A stretch of 64,000 nt of DNA from NCBI GenBank assembly GCA_900752195.1, contig CAADUJ010000020.1, positions 66,656-130,655 on the forward strand, given 5' to 3'. A program made the translations under genes and the position numbers. This stretch comes from an uncultured Negativicutes bacterium. GTDB lineage: Bacteria > Bacillota > Negativicutes > Veillonellales > Megasphaeraceae. Numbering within the stretch: position 1 is the first letter of the stretch; each line of letters starts with the position of its first letter. Below, piece by piece: positions 1 to 7,581 of this stretch. The notes under the pieces are model-generated. The model was not told the DNA's origin and searched no databases. It worked only from the letters and a program-made list of their open reading frames with translations.

Positions 1-1
1 G

Positions 2-1135
2 ATCCCGAAACTCGACGACGTTCACACGGTCTGTGAAGTGGTGGCATCTCTTGGTGCACGCGTAGAACATCCTGCAAAAGATGCTTTGATAATCGATGCT
101 CATGAACTGACTTCTACGACGGCGCCATATGATCTCGTTCGCCGTATGCGGGCCTCTTTTCTTGTTATGGGACCTTTATTAGCCCGTAAGGGACATGCCC
201 GTATTTCTCTGCCCGGCGGGTGCTCTATTGGCGCTCGTCCTATTGATTTACATTTAAAGGCCTTTGAAGCCATGGGTGCTACAATCAATCTGGAAAATGG
301 CAATATTGAAGCCTCTGTTGAAGACGGCTTGAAAGGCGCCCAGATCTATTTGGATTTTCCCAGCGTCGGCGCCACGGAAAATATTCTCATGGCGGCTTCT
401 CTGGCTGATGGCAAAACGGTCCTTGAAAATGCTGCAGAAGAACCGGAAATCGTTGATTTAGCAACCTACTTGAACAGTATGGGTGCCAATATCCGCGGTG
501 CCGGTACGAATATCATCCGCATCGAAGGCGTGAAGGAACTGCATGGCGCAAGTCATGCCGTCATCCCTGACCGCATTGAGGCGGGGACTTTTATGATCGG
601 TGCTGCTATGACAGGCGGAAATGTATATGTGGAAAACGCCCTTTCAGAACATTTGAAACCACTAGTTGCAAAGTTGAAGGAAATCGGCGCTACGGTGGAA
701 GAAGATATTGACGGTATCCGCGTCATCGGCAACCGTCCCTTGCGCCCTGCCGATATTAAGACATTGCCCTATCCCGGTTTTCCAACAGATATGCAGGCTC
801 AGTTTATGGCATTAACAACGATTTGTGAAGGGACTAGCGTCGTGACGGAAACGGTATTTGAAAACCGTTTCATGCACGTTGATGAATTTCGGCGCATGGG
901 TGCTAAAATACGTATTGAAGGCCGCAGTGCCATCGTCGAAGGCGTTCCTTCCTTAAAGGGCGCAGACGTCAATGCAACGGATCTCCGTTGTGGTGCAGCT
1001 CTTGTCCTTGCCGGTCTCGTCGCAGAAGGACAGACGACGATTGGTCATCTCTATCATATTGACAGGGGCTATGATAATTTAGTAGATAAGTTACAAAGGC
1101 TAGGTGCAGACGTTGTTCGGATCAATGTGGACTAA
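2..1135 (+). CDS. murA: UDP-N-acetylglucosamine 1-carboxyvinyltransferase (MurA), 5' end cut by window
   Basis: MurA transfers enolpyruvate from PEP to UDP-GlcNAc, the first committed step of peptidoglycan synthesis in the cytoplasm. The frame is open from the window edge, starting IPKLDDVHTV, so the true start lies upstream. Family signatures visible are RASFLVMGPLLAR, the LPGGCSIGARPID loop that normally carries the PEP-reactive Cys (here the C of GGCSIG), GATENILMAA and the late segment YPGFPTDMQAQFMAL. The C-terminal end HIDRGYDNLVDKLQRLGADV is normal. The reading frame overlaps the likely GTG start of the MreB-like gene downstream, so the two are probably co-transcribed. Only the N-terminal part of the family is missing. 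Confidence 0.95.
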   Translation: MPKLDDVHTVCEVVASLGARVEHPAKDALIIDAHELTSTTAPYDLVRRMRASFLVMGPLLARKGHARISLPGGCSIGARPIDLHLKAFEAMGATINLENGNIEASVEDGLKGAQIYLDFPSVGATENILMAASLADGKTVLENAAEEPEIVDLATYLNSMGANIRGAGTNIIRIEGVKELHGASHAVIPDRIEAGTFMIGAAMTGGNVYVENALSEHLKPLVAKLKEIGATVEEDIDGIRVIGNRPLRPADIKTLPYPGFPTDMQAQFMALTTICEGTSVVTETVFENRFMHVDEFRRMGAKIRIEGRSAIVEGVPSLKGADVNATDLRCGAALVLAGLVAEGQTTIGHLYHIDRGYDNLVDKLQRLGADVVRINVD

Positions 1136-2213
1136 GAAAAAGAAAAATACGGCTGCCCAGGCTTTGCCGAAGGGAAAAAAATCGCATTCTTCCTTTCTAG
1201 CCCATTGGTTCGGCAGCGATATTGCCATCGACTTAGGGACAACGAATATTATTGTCTATGTAAAGAAGCGGGGAATAGTCGTCGATGAACCGGCCGTTAT
1301 AGCCATTGATACAAACCTTCATCGCGTCGTTGCCGTTGGCAGGGAAGCACAGGCCATGCTGGGCCGTACACCACAGCATATACAGGCATATCATCCCTTG
1401 ACACATGGCGTGATAGCCGATTACGATGCGACAGAATATATGATTCATTACTTTATCCACAAGGCCATCGGTACGGCGCTCATTTTTAAGCCCCGCGTTA
1501 TCGTCTGTGTTCCTTCGGGAATCACAAATGTCGAAAAGCGCGCTGTCATCGAAGCGGCCATGCAGGCCGGTGCAAGAAAGACGGTCATCATGGAAGAAAC
1601 ACTGGCCGCTGCCATTGGTGCCGGCCTTGATATTGCCAACTCAAATGGATCGATGGTTGTCGATATTGGCGGCGGTACAACAGATGTTGCCGTATTGAGT
1701 TTGAGCGGTATCGTCATCAGTGAATCCTTGCGCGTCGGCGGCTCTAGTTTTGACGAAGCCATTATTTCGTATCTGGAACGATATAAGCATATTACCATTG
1801 GCCGACATACAGCAGAAGAACTGAAAAAGCTCATCGGCACAGTCCTTCCTGACGGCCGGCAACTTACGGCTGATGTAAGGGGGCGCAGTACCGAAACAGG
1901 TCTTCCGGCAATGGTAGATATTGATTCCCGTGAAATTCGTGATGCATTGCAGGAGCCGTTGGAAGCAATTTTGAATCTTATCGTCAAGGTGCTGGAAAAA
2001 GCACCACCAGAATTAGTGGATAATATTTCTGACCATGGTATAATCCTAAGTGGAGGCGGTCTATTGTTAGACGGTATGGAACAGCTCATTTCTCGGCGTA
2101 CAGGCATTGCAGCCTATCTCTGTGATGAACCATTGTACTGTGTCGTCAACGGTGCTGGTAAATCTCTACGTGAGATGGACCGGTTAAAAGACAGCTTCAT
2201 TGATCTGAAATAA
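1104..2213 (+). CDS. mreB: MreB/Mbl-type actin-like rod-shape protein
   Basis: MreB-family actin homologue that forms membrane-bound filaments and guides cell-wall synthesis. Nucleotide-binding motifs are present: phosphate 1 DIAIDLGTTN near residue 40, phosphate 2 VVDIGGGTTDVAV near 190 and the adenosine motif GIILSGGGLLLDGM near 320. There is a basic, low-complexity extension of about 35 residues before the first actin strand, longer than in typical MreB. A GTG start at 1104 has an AAAGG a few bases upstream and overlaps murA; an ATG at 1125 in the same frame lacks a visible ribosome site, so I keep 1104 but the start is uncertain. The murA-mreB order and overlap suggest one wall-synthesis transcript. 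It could equally be called Mbl. Confidence 0.85.
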   Translation: MQTLFGSMWTKKKKNTAAQALPKGKKSHSSFLAHWFGSDIAIDLGTTNIIVYVKKRGIVVDEPAVIAIDTNLHRVVAVGREAQAMLGRTPQHIQAYHPLTHGVIADYDATEYMIHYFIHKAIGTALIFKPRVIVCVPSGITNVEKRAVIEAAMQAGARKTVIMEETLAAAIGAGLDIANSNGSMVVDIGGGTTDVAVLSLSGIVISESLRVGGSSFDEAIISYLERYKHITIGRHTAEELKKLIGTVLPDGRQLTADVRGRSTETGLPAMVDIDSREIRDALQEPLEAILNLIVKVLEKAPPELVDNISDHGIILSGGGLLLDGMEQLISRRTGIAAYLCDEPLYCVVNGAGKSLREMDRLKDSFIDLK

Positions 2214-2229
2214 AGGGGAGGGGTTTAGA

Positions 2230-2523
2230 ATGAAACTAAAAAAACGTATTCTTCTTGCTCTTGGTTTTATTAGCGCTCTTGCATCGTCGACAGCATTGGC
2301 AGCAGATGCACCATATACGTCCGTTTTAAGCGGTACTGTTACAGATGTCGTGTCAGTCGGTCAGACTGTCAAGGAAGGTGATGTCCTCGTACAGGTGGAT
2401 TCGCTGGCAGGTCCTATGCCGGCCATCCGTGCCAAGAAACAGGGTGTTGTAACAAAAGTTAACACGAAACCAGGTAATCAAATCCAAAAAGGTGACGTTA
2501 TTATCGTAGTAGACGAAGCATGA
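2230..2523 (+). CDS. secreted single biotinyl/lipoyl-like domain protein
   Basis: A 97-residue protein with a signal peptide (cleavage probably after ALA, residues 22-25) followed by one biotinyl/lipoyl-type hammerhead fold of about 70 residues: SGTVTDVVSVGQTVKEGDVL, then a second half GVVTKVNTKPGNQIQKGDVI. The usual biotin or lipoate lysine in an E-(A/S)-MK motif is not seen; the hairpin reads PAIRAKKQG, so covalent cofactor attachment is doubtful. A good ribosome site (AGGGGAGGGG) precedes the ATG. The stop lies just before, or overlaps, the start of the S55 protein gene, so the two are translationally close. Function unknown; perhaps a periplasmic adaptor like the lipoyl part of membrane fusion proteins. 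Confidence 0.7.
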   Translation: MKLKKRILLALGFISALASSTALAADAPYTSVLSGTVTDVVSVGQTVKEGDVLVQVDSLAGPMPAIRAKKQGVVTKVNTKPGNQIQKGDVIIVVDEA

Positions 2524-2534
2524 GAAGGAATCGT

Positions 2535-4547
2535 ATGAGACGTATAAAAAAATGGCGGCGCGCAGTCGTAGGCATATGTATGAGCCTCCTCTGTTGTGCC
2601 GCTTCCATTTACGCACAAGCGGAATCATTTATGTCTGTCAGTGAAGTCCGTCCTGGCATGACAGGGTATGCCAAAACTGTGGCTCAAGGAACGGACATTG
2701 TTACATTTCCTGTGGAAATACTGGGCGTCATGAAAAACAGCGGCCCTTCTGGCGATTTGATCCTGGCTCGTTTTTCAGGGCCTCTTATTGAAGAAACAGG
2801 TGGCATCGCTCAGGGCATGAGCGGTAGTCCTGTTTACGTGGACGGGAAACTTTTAGGAGCCGTTGCCTATGGTTGGTCCTTTACGAATTCCAAGGTGGGG
2901 ATGATTACGCCTATTGGCGATATGCTTAAACTGTGGAATGTGCCGGCCAAAGAGGAAATACGTCCTTTTAACGCTCGGGAATCATCACTTATTCCCGTAC
3001 AGACGCCGCTTATGGCAAGTGGCTTTGACAATGCTTCTATGGAGTGGATGAAAGAAAAGCTCCCACAATATCAATTCCTGCCCGTTGATACGGCTACGGC
3101 TGTAACAGATAGTGTCGCTCAGCCCCTTCAGGCGGGAAGTTCTGTAGCAGCGGCTTTTGTTAATGGTGACATGAAGCTCGGTGCTATTGGTACTGTAACG
3201 TACGTTGATGGCGATCATATCGTAGCCTTTGGACATCCTTTCTTGAAGAAGGGGAGCATCAACTACTTTATGCACAACGCATATATTTTTACGATCGTCA
3301 ATAATATGGCAAACTCCTTTAAGCTCGGTTCTATTGGTGCAGAAATCGGCCGTATCGATCAGGACCGCGGCGCCGGTATTGCCGGTAATTCCCGACTGGC
3401 ACCGGGAATCCCCGTGACGATTACCGTCCGCGATTCCGATACATCGGCGCAGAATGTAAAGCGCGTCAAAATCATTGAAGACGACGAATTGACACCTGTC
3501 TTATCGGCAACGACGGTATACAATACAGTGAATAAAACGATTGACCGTAAAGGCGGCGGCACGGCATCCATTGAATATACCATCCGCTCTTCCAACGGAC
3601 GGGATAAGGATATCAAACGCCATAATATGTATTATTCGACGGATAACATAAATGAAAAGAGCATTGACGAGCTTTACAATGTACTCGATATCTTGAAGCA
3701 CAACGAATTTATCGATTACCCTGTGCTGGATATTACAATGAACGTCGATATATCGCAGGCGCGGAAGTCCGCTAAAATCACAGAAGCTACAGCGGCACCT
3801 GTTGTCGTCAGCCCCGGTGATACGATATATTTTAAGGTTACGTTACATCCGTATCGGGGCACGGACGAAGTGAAGACGATGACCTTTACAGTCCCGAAAG
3901 ATCAGCCCTTAGGTGACATGGTTCTGGAAGTCCGCGGTGGCGGCGTCATTCCCTTGCCGTATCTCATTGAAAAGCAACGCTATAACCTGACTGATGAAAT
4001 TATCGAGCGGTTGCGACAGTATAAGGATTTTGCTGATTTGAAAAAGGCTATTGAACAGGAAGATGCCAATAATGATTTGGTCATCGAAATACTGGAACAG
4101 AACGTCAGCATGGTCGACGACGGCAAAACGAAAGCAAAGAAGGTAAAAATTCAACAGTCTGAAGTAGAAGAAGTACCGAAAGACGTGGTACAGCCGAAAA
4201 AGTCAGGTCTTCACGAGGACACGAAGGAAGATGCGAAGTCATCCATTTCGACGCCGTATATTGTCAAGGGCGATGGACAGATTACGATTAAGGTCGTATC
4301 TCCGGCAAAACGAGATCGATTCCTTGCATCTCATCACGTCTTACAGCCTGGAAAGGCGACGATGAGTGCAAAAGACGATGACGAAACGCCGTCGTCTGAG
4401 TCAAAGAAAGATACGGGCCATACCGACAAGGGAAATGATGAAAAAAAGTCGTCTGCCCATTCTGGTGATGCAGCAACCAGGGACGTTCAAATTATCGACT
4501 TGGCTTCACATTTGGAACAACCGAATATCCTTACCATGAAAAGGTAA
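2535..4547 (+). CDS. SpoIVB-like S55 peptidase domain protein
   Basis: Exported 670-residue protein, signal peptide at about residues 1-28. It carries the S55 signature GIAQGMSGSPVYVDGKLLGAV with the presumed nucleophile Ser at residue 98, and a conserved IVAFGHPFL with His at residue 234. In SpoIVB itself the His precedes the Ser, so the order here is reversed. The C-terminal third (from about residue 530) is charged and low complexity. An ATG at 2520 overlaps the stop of the previous gene (ATGA), but the ATG at 2535 has GAGAAGGA seven bases upstream and gives a cleaner signal peptide, so it is chosen. Sporulation genes are absent nearby, so a role in the envelope rather than in spore signalling is likely. 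Activity as a protease is inferred. Confidence 0.75.
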   Translation: MRRIKKWRRAVVGICMSLLCCAASIYAQAESFMSVSEVRPGMTGYAKTVAQGTDIVTFPVEILGVMKNSGPSGDLILARFSGPLIEETGGIAQGMSGSPVYVDGKLLGAVAYGWSFTNSKVGMITPIGDMLKLWNVPAKEEIRPFNARESSLIPVQTPLMASGFDNASMEWMKEKLPQYQFLPVDTATAVTDSVAQPLQAGSSVAAAFVNGDMKLGAIGTVTYVDGDHIVAFGHPFLKKGSINYFMHNAYIFTIVNNMANSFKLGSIGAEIGRIDQDRGAGIAGNSRLAPGIPVTITVRDSDTSAQNVKRVKIIEDDELTPVLSATTVYNTVNKTIDRKGGGTASIEYTIRSSNGRDKDIKRHNMYYSTDNINEKSIDELYNVLDILKHNEFIDYPVLDITMNVDISQARKSAKITEATAAPVVVSPGDTIYFKVTLHPYRGTDEVKTMTFTVPKDQPLGDMVLEVRGGGVIPLPYLIEKQRYNLTDEIIERLRQYKDFADLKKAIEQEDANNDLVIEILEQNVSMVDDGKTKAKKVKIQQSEVEEVPKDVVQPKKSGLHEDTKEDAKSSISTPYIVKGDGQITIKVVSPAKRDRFLASHHVLQPGKATMSAKDDDETPSSESKKDTGHTDKGNDEKKSSAHSGDAATRDVQIIDLASHLEQPNILTMKR

Positions 4548-4550
4548 AAA

Positions 4551-4585
4551 AGATGATGCCAATGCGAAGGCATCGTCTTTTTTTT
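4551..4585 (+). terminator. intrinsic terminator after S55 gene
   Basis: Stem GATGATGCC / GGCATCGTC (one G-U pair) with loop AATGCGAA is followed by a run of eight T. It ends the murA-to-S55 transcript and separates it from the mla operon. Confidence 0.85.
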
Positions 4586-4592
4586 ACAAATA

Positions 4593-4608
4593 TTTGAACG
4601 CGTTCAAA
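4593..4608. promoter_or_regulatory. 16-bp perfect palindrome next to the mla promoter
   Basis: The sequence TTTGAACGCGTTCAAA is its own reverse complement over all 16 bases. It ends two bases before the -35 box of the first mlaE promoter, a position suited to a dimeric regulator acting on this operon. I do not recognise the regulator. Confidence 0.6.
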
Positions 4609-4609
4609 C

Positions 4610-4638
4610 TTGATATTTACACTATAACATGGTATTAT
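4610..4638 (+). promoter_or_regulatory. sigma70-type promoter P1 of the mla operon
   Basis: TTGATA, 17-base spacer, TATTAT. The start would be near 4645, at the foot of a hairpin (AGAAAACT 4648-4655 with AGTTTTCT 4670-4677) in the leader. Confidence 0.7.
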
Positions 4639-4707
4639 CTTACTTGTAGAAAACTCAAAGGGCGTTTTAAGTTTTCTCACAGTTTTATCACAAATGGGCA
4701 GGTCCGT

Positions 4708-4736
4708 TTTACATGCCCAGGGAATAATGGTATAGT
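4708..4736 (+). promoter_or_regulatory. sigma70-type promoter P2 of the mla operon
   Basis: TTTACA, 17-base spacer, TATAGT, giving a start near 4743, about 30 bases before mlaE. It lies inside the P1 leader, so mlaE appears to have tandem promoters and only P1 touches the palindrome. Confidence 0.65.
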
Positions 4737-4771
4737 AACAGTACCGTTGCAATCATAGAGGAGGTCAGGAT

Positions 4772-5536
4772 TTGGAGAATATACTGGAAAAAGTCGGTGC
4801 CTTTACGCTCCATTGGTTTGAAAAGGTAGGCGTCTTAACGCTGCTTCTCATCCAGACAATCCGACAGATGCCTCGTATCCAACGCCGCCTTACCATTGCG
4901 CAGATGGCTCATCTCGGCGTCAATTCTCTACCCATTGTGAGCCTTACCTTGCTCTTTGCCGGGATGGTCATGACTTTGCAAATCGTCGATATTCTACTCC
5001 GCTATGGGGCACAATCGACGTTAGGTGGTATCATGTCCGTTGCTATGGGACGCGAATTAGGCCCTATCCTGACAGGTGTTGTCGTGGCAGGTCGTGTCGG
5101 CGCCGCTATGACGGCTGAGATCGGTACGATGAAGGTTACCGAACAGATTGATGCACTTCGGTGTATGGCCGTCAATCCCGTTGCGTATCTCGTCGTACCC
5201 CGGTTTGTAGCCTGCGTGATCATGGTGCCCCTTCTGGCTTTTTATGGCTACATCATCGGTACAGGTGGAGGCTACGCCGTTGCCATTTTGAGTGCAGGAC
5301 TGACCCATTTTACGTATATGAACTCCATCGAGCTCTTTACGACTGTATCCGATGTCGTCTATGGCCTTATTAAGGCCATGTTTTTTGGTGGCATCATTGC
5401 TCTCATCGCCTGCCACGAAGGAATGAATGCCAAGAGCGGTGCTGAAGGGGTAGGACAGGCGACGACGCGCTCTGTCGTGACGTCGATCATTTTCATTTTT
5501 ATTTGTAATTATTTATTGTCTCTTATTTTGTATTAG
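4772..5536 (+). CDS. mlaE: MlaE-type phospholipid ABC transporter permease
   Basis: Inner-membrane permease of the Mla lipid transporter, 254 residues with about five or six hydrophobic segments. Family signatures GRELGPILTGVVVAGRVGAAMTAEI and TEQIDALRCMAVNPVAYLVVPR are intact; this is the cytoplasmic region that contacts the ATPase. The start is a TTG with GAGGAGG eight bases upstream; no ATG nearby fits. Ten bases separate it from mlaF. Together with MlaF and MlaD it moves phospholipid between the two membranes. Confidence 0.93.
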   Translation: MENILEKVGAFTLHWFEKVGVLTLLLIQTIRQMPRIQRRLTIAQMAHLGVNSLPIVSLTLLFAGMVMTLQIVDILLRYGAQSTLGGIMSVAMGRELGPILTGVVVAGRVGAAMTAEIGTMKVTEQIDALRCMAVNPVAYLVVPRFVACVIMVPLLAFYGYIIGTGGGYAVAILSAGLTHFTYMNSIELFTTVSDVVYGLIKAMFFGGIIALIACHEGMNAKSGAEGVGQATTRSVVTSIIFIFICNYLLSLILY

Positions 5537-5546
5537 GAGTATACTT

Positions 5547-6296
5547 ATGATACGTCTCCAGGATGTTTCAGTGGCCTATGGGCCGCGCACAATCCTGAAT
5601 CATGTCAATTTAACTATATATGACGGCGAAACATTGGGAATCCTCGGTGCCAGTGGATCCGGTAAAAGTACCATCTTACGCCTCATCATAGGACTCCAAA
5701 AACCGACAGACGGTCGGATTTTCATTGACGACGTAGATGTAACGGATTTTAACGAAGATGAAATGGATACGGTTCGCCTCCACATGGGAATGGTATTCCA
5801 GTATTCCGCTCTCTTTGATTCCATGACTGTCGGTGAAAACGTTGCCTTTGGTCTTCGTCAGCATCGAAAGATGACGGAAGATGAAATCATGCGAATCGTT
5901 CGGGAAAAACTGAATCTCGTGGGCCTTCACGATGTGGAAGCCATGATGCCAAACGATCTGTCAGGTGGCATGAAAAAGCGTGTCAGCCTGGCTCGGGCCA
6001 TTGCCTTGGAACCCAAGATGATTTTGTACGATGAACCTACGGCAGGTCTTGATCCGTTGCGGAGCATGGATATTAATCGACTCATCGTCAATACACAGCG
6101 CCAGCTCCATACGACGTCCATCATTGTGACTCATGATATGGAATCGGCCTTTTATGTCGCAGACAGGCTGGCATATCTGGAAGATGGACAGTTCCGGCTC
6201 ATTGCCGATAAGGATACATTTAGACAGACAGAAGATACACATATACAGGAATTTATCCACGGCGGTATGTGGAAGAAAGGGGAGATGACTACATGA
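5547..6296 (+). CDS. mlaF: MlaF-type ABC transporter ATPase
   Basis: Cytoplasmic ATPase of the Mla complex, 249 residues. Walker A GASGSGKST, Q-loop in GMVFQYSALF, signature LSGGMKKRVSLARA, Walker B MILYDEPTAGLDP and the switch His in IVTHDM are all present, so it should hydrolyse ATP. The Q-loop residues YSALFDSMTV are typical of MlaF rather than importers. Its stop overlaps the mlaD start as ATGA, which implies coupled translation. Confidence 0.95.
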   Translation: MIRLQDVSVAYGPRTILNHVNLTIYDGETLGILGASGSGKSTILRLIIGLQKPTDGRIFIDDVDVTDFNEDEMDTVRLHMGMVFQYSALFDSMTVGENVAFGLRQHRKMTEDEIMRIVREKLNLVGLHDVEAMMPNDLSGGMKKRVSLARAIALEPKMILYDEPTAGLDPLRSMDINRLIVNTQRQLHTTSIIVTHDMESAFYVADRLAYLEDGQFRLIADKDTFRQTEDTHIQEFIHGGMWKKGEMTT

Positions 6297-7537
6297 AATG
6301 GACAGCAGAGGCTAAAGTAGGTCTCGTGACTATTTTAGGCGTATTGCTCTTTACGTATGTCGTCATTTCTCTCGCCCACGCCGAAATTTTTGGCAAGCCT
6401 GGCTATGAAATACACGCCATGTTCCGCGATGCTAACGGTCTGCAGAAAGGCAATTCTGTCCGTTTTGTCGGCGTTTCTGTAGGGAAGGTAAGCGGCGTCC
6501 ATCCTTCTGCAGATGGCGTCGATGTGGTGATGAAAATTAACAAGGGAACGGAAATTCCCAAGGGCTCGAAAATCACGATTACAACAGACGGTTTGTTAGG
6601 TGAAAAGATCGTATCCATTACGCCTGGGCCTGATACGACGCAATTCGTGCATGAGGGAGAATATATCAACGGCAATACGGGCAATACTATGGATGATATG
6701 ATGGATTCGACAGCCAAACTCGTTAAGAATGCCAATCAGATGATTTCCAATATTAACAATGTCATCGGGAATGCACAAACGCAGCAGGCCATGCGAGGGA
6801 CCTTCTCCAATATTGAAGGGATTACAGGTCAGGTGAATGGGTTAATGCAACAAAATGCAGGTAATATCCAGCAGATGACCTCCCATATGGCATCTGTCAC
6901 CGCATCGTTAGATGAAGCAGCAGGACAACTGGCAGCCATGAACAGAGATGGAGCGATTTCTGATAATGTCCGGGCGACAGCGCAGAACATGCAACAAATT
7001 ACGGCTAGTTTTGAACAAACGGCCAAAGCCATCGAAAAGTTGACGACTGATGAGAAAAGCCAATCTGATATACAAACAACTTTACACAATACAGCAGAAA
7101 TATCGAATAAACTCAATCGTATTCTGGGAGGTTCAGGTGATGTTCATGTAGAAGGCGACGTAGGCGTCTTGACGAATGATAGTAAAAACAAAACGGGTGG
7201 CAACGTAAATTTTAAGGTGTACCGGAACAATACATTTGCCCTTTTGGGAGCAGAAGATATTGGTAACGGTACGGACTTGAATTTACAGTTAGGACGTCGC
7301 CATGGTTTTGCAGACTATCGATTAGGTATTATCCATGGTGAGTTAGGTGCTGGTGTTGATTTCTTTACACATAAGCCTTTTCAACTTTCTTTCGAAGGAT
7401 ATGATCCAGATGACTGGCGGTATCGCATTAAGACGCGTCTTCGCTTGACAGATAATGTATTTTTATATGGCCAGTTCACACGACCTATGAGTCGCGATGA
7501 TGGTGGTAATTATTATGGTATTGACTACGTCTTTTAA
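6293..7537 (+). CDS. mlaD: MlaD with C-terminal outer-membrane barrel-like region
   Basis: 414 residues. One N-terminal membrane helix (about 8-28) is followed by an MCE domain (about 38-115: GLQKGNSVRFVGVSVGKV), then a long helical region rich in N, Q, A and T (about 125-265), then a region of alternating polar/hydrophobic strands from about 285 to the end, closing with YYGIDYVF, an aromatic terminus like that of outer-membrane barrels. E. coli MlaD is about 180 residues and lacks the last two parts. From memory, the same arrangement has been described for Veillonella parvula MlaD as a bridge from inner to outer membrane. The start at 6293 (ATGA overlap, AAAGGGGA upstream) is preferred to a GTG or ATG further up. 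Confidence 0.9.
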   Translation: MKWTAEAKVGLVTILGVLLFTYVVISLAHAEIFGKPGYEIHAMFRDANGLQKGNSVRFVGVSVGKVSGVHPSADGVDVVMKINKGTEIPKGSKITITTDGLLGEKIVSITPGPDTTQFVHEGEYINGNTGNTMDDMMDSTAKLVKNANQMISNINNVIGNAQTQQAMRGTFSNIEGITGQVNGLMQQNAGNIQQMTSHMASVTASLDEAAGQLAAMNRDGAISDNVRATAQNMQQITASFEQTAKAIEKLTTDEKSQSDIQTTLHNTAEISNKLNRILGGSGDVHVEGDVGVLTNDSKNKTGGNVNFKVYRNNTFALLGAEDIGNGTDLNLQLGRRHGFADYRLGIIHGELGAGVDFFTHKPFQLSFEGYDPDDWRYRIKTRLRLTDNVFLYGQFTRPMSRDDGGNYYGIDYVF

Positions 7538-7581
7538 AAGACTAGCTTGTATATAGCAATTACGTAATGGGGGGACCCGCA

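Noticed and set aside
1448..2107. 219-codon minus-strand frame.
   Set aside because: Lies fully opposite the MreB-like gene, with no start signal; a shadow of that gene.
2535..4547. Evidence for sporulation from a SpoIVB-like protein.
   Set aside because: Motif order differs from SpoIVB and no sporulation gene is near.
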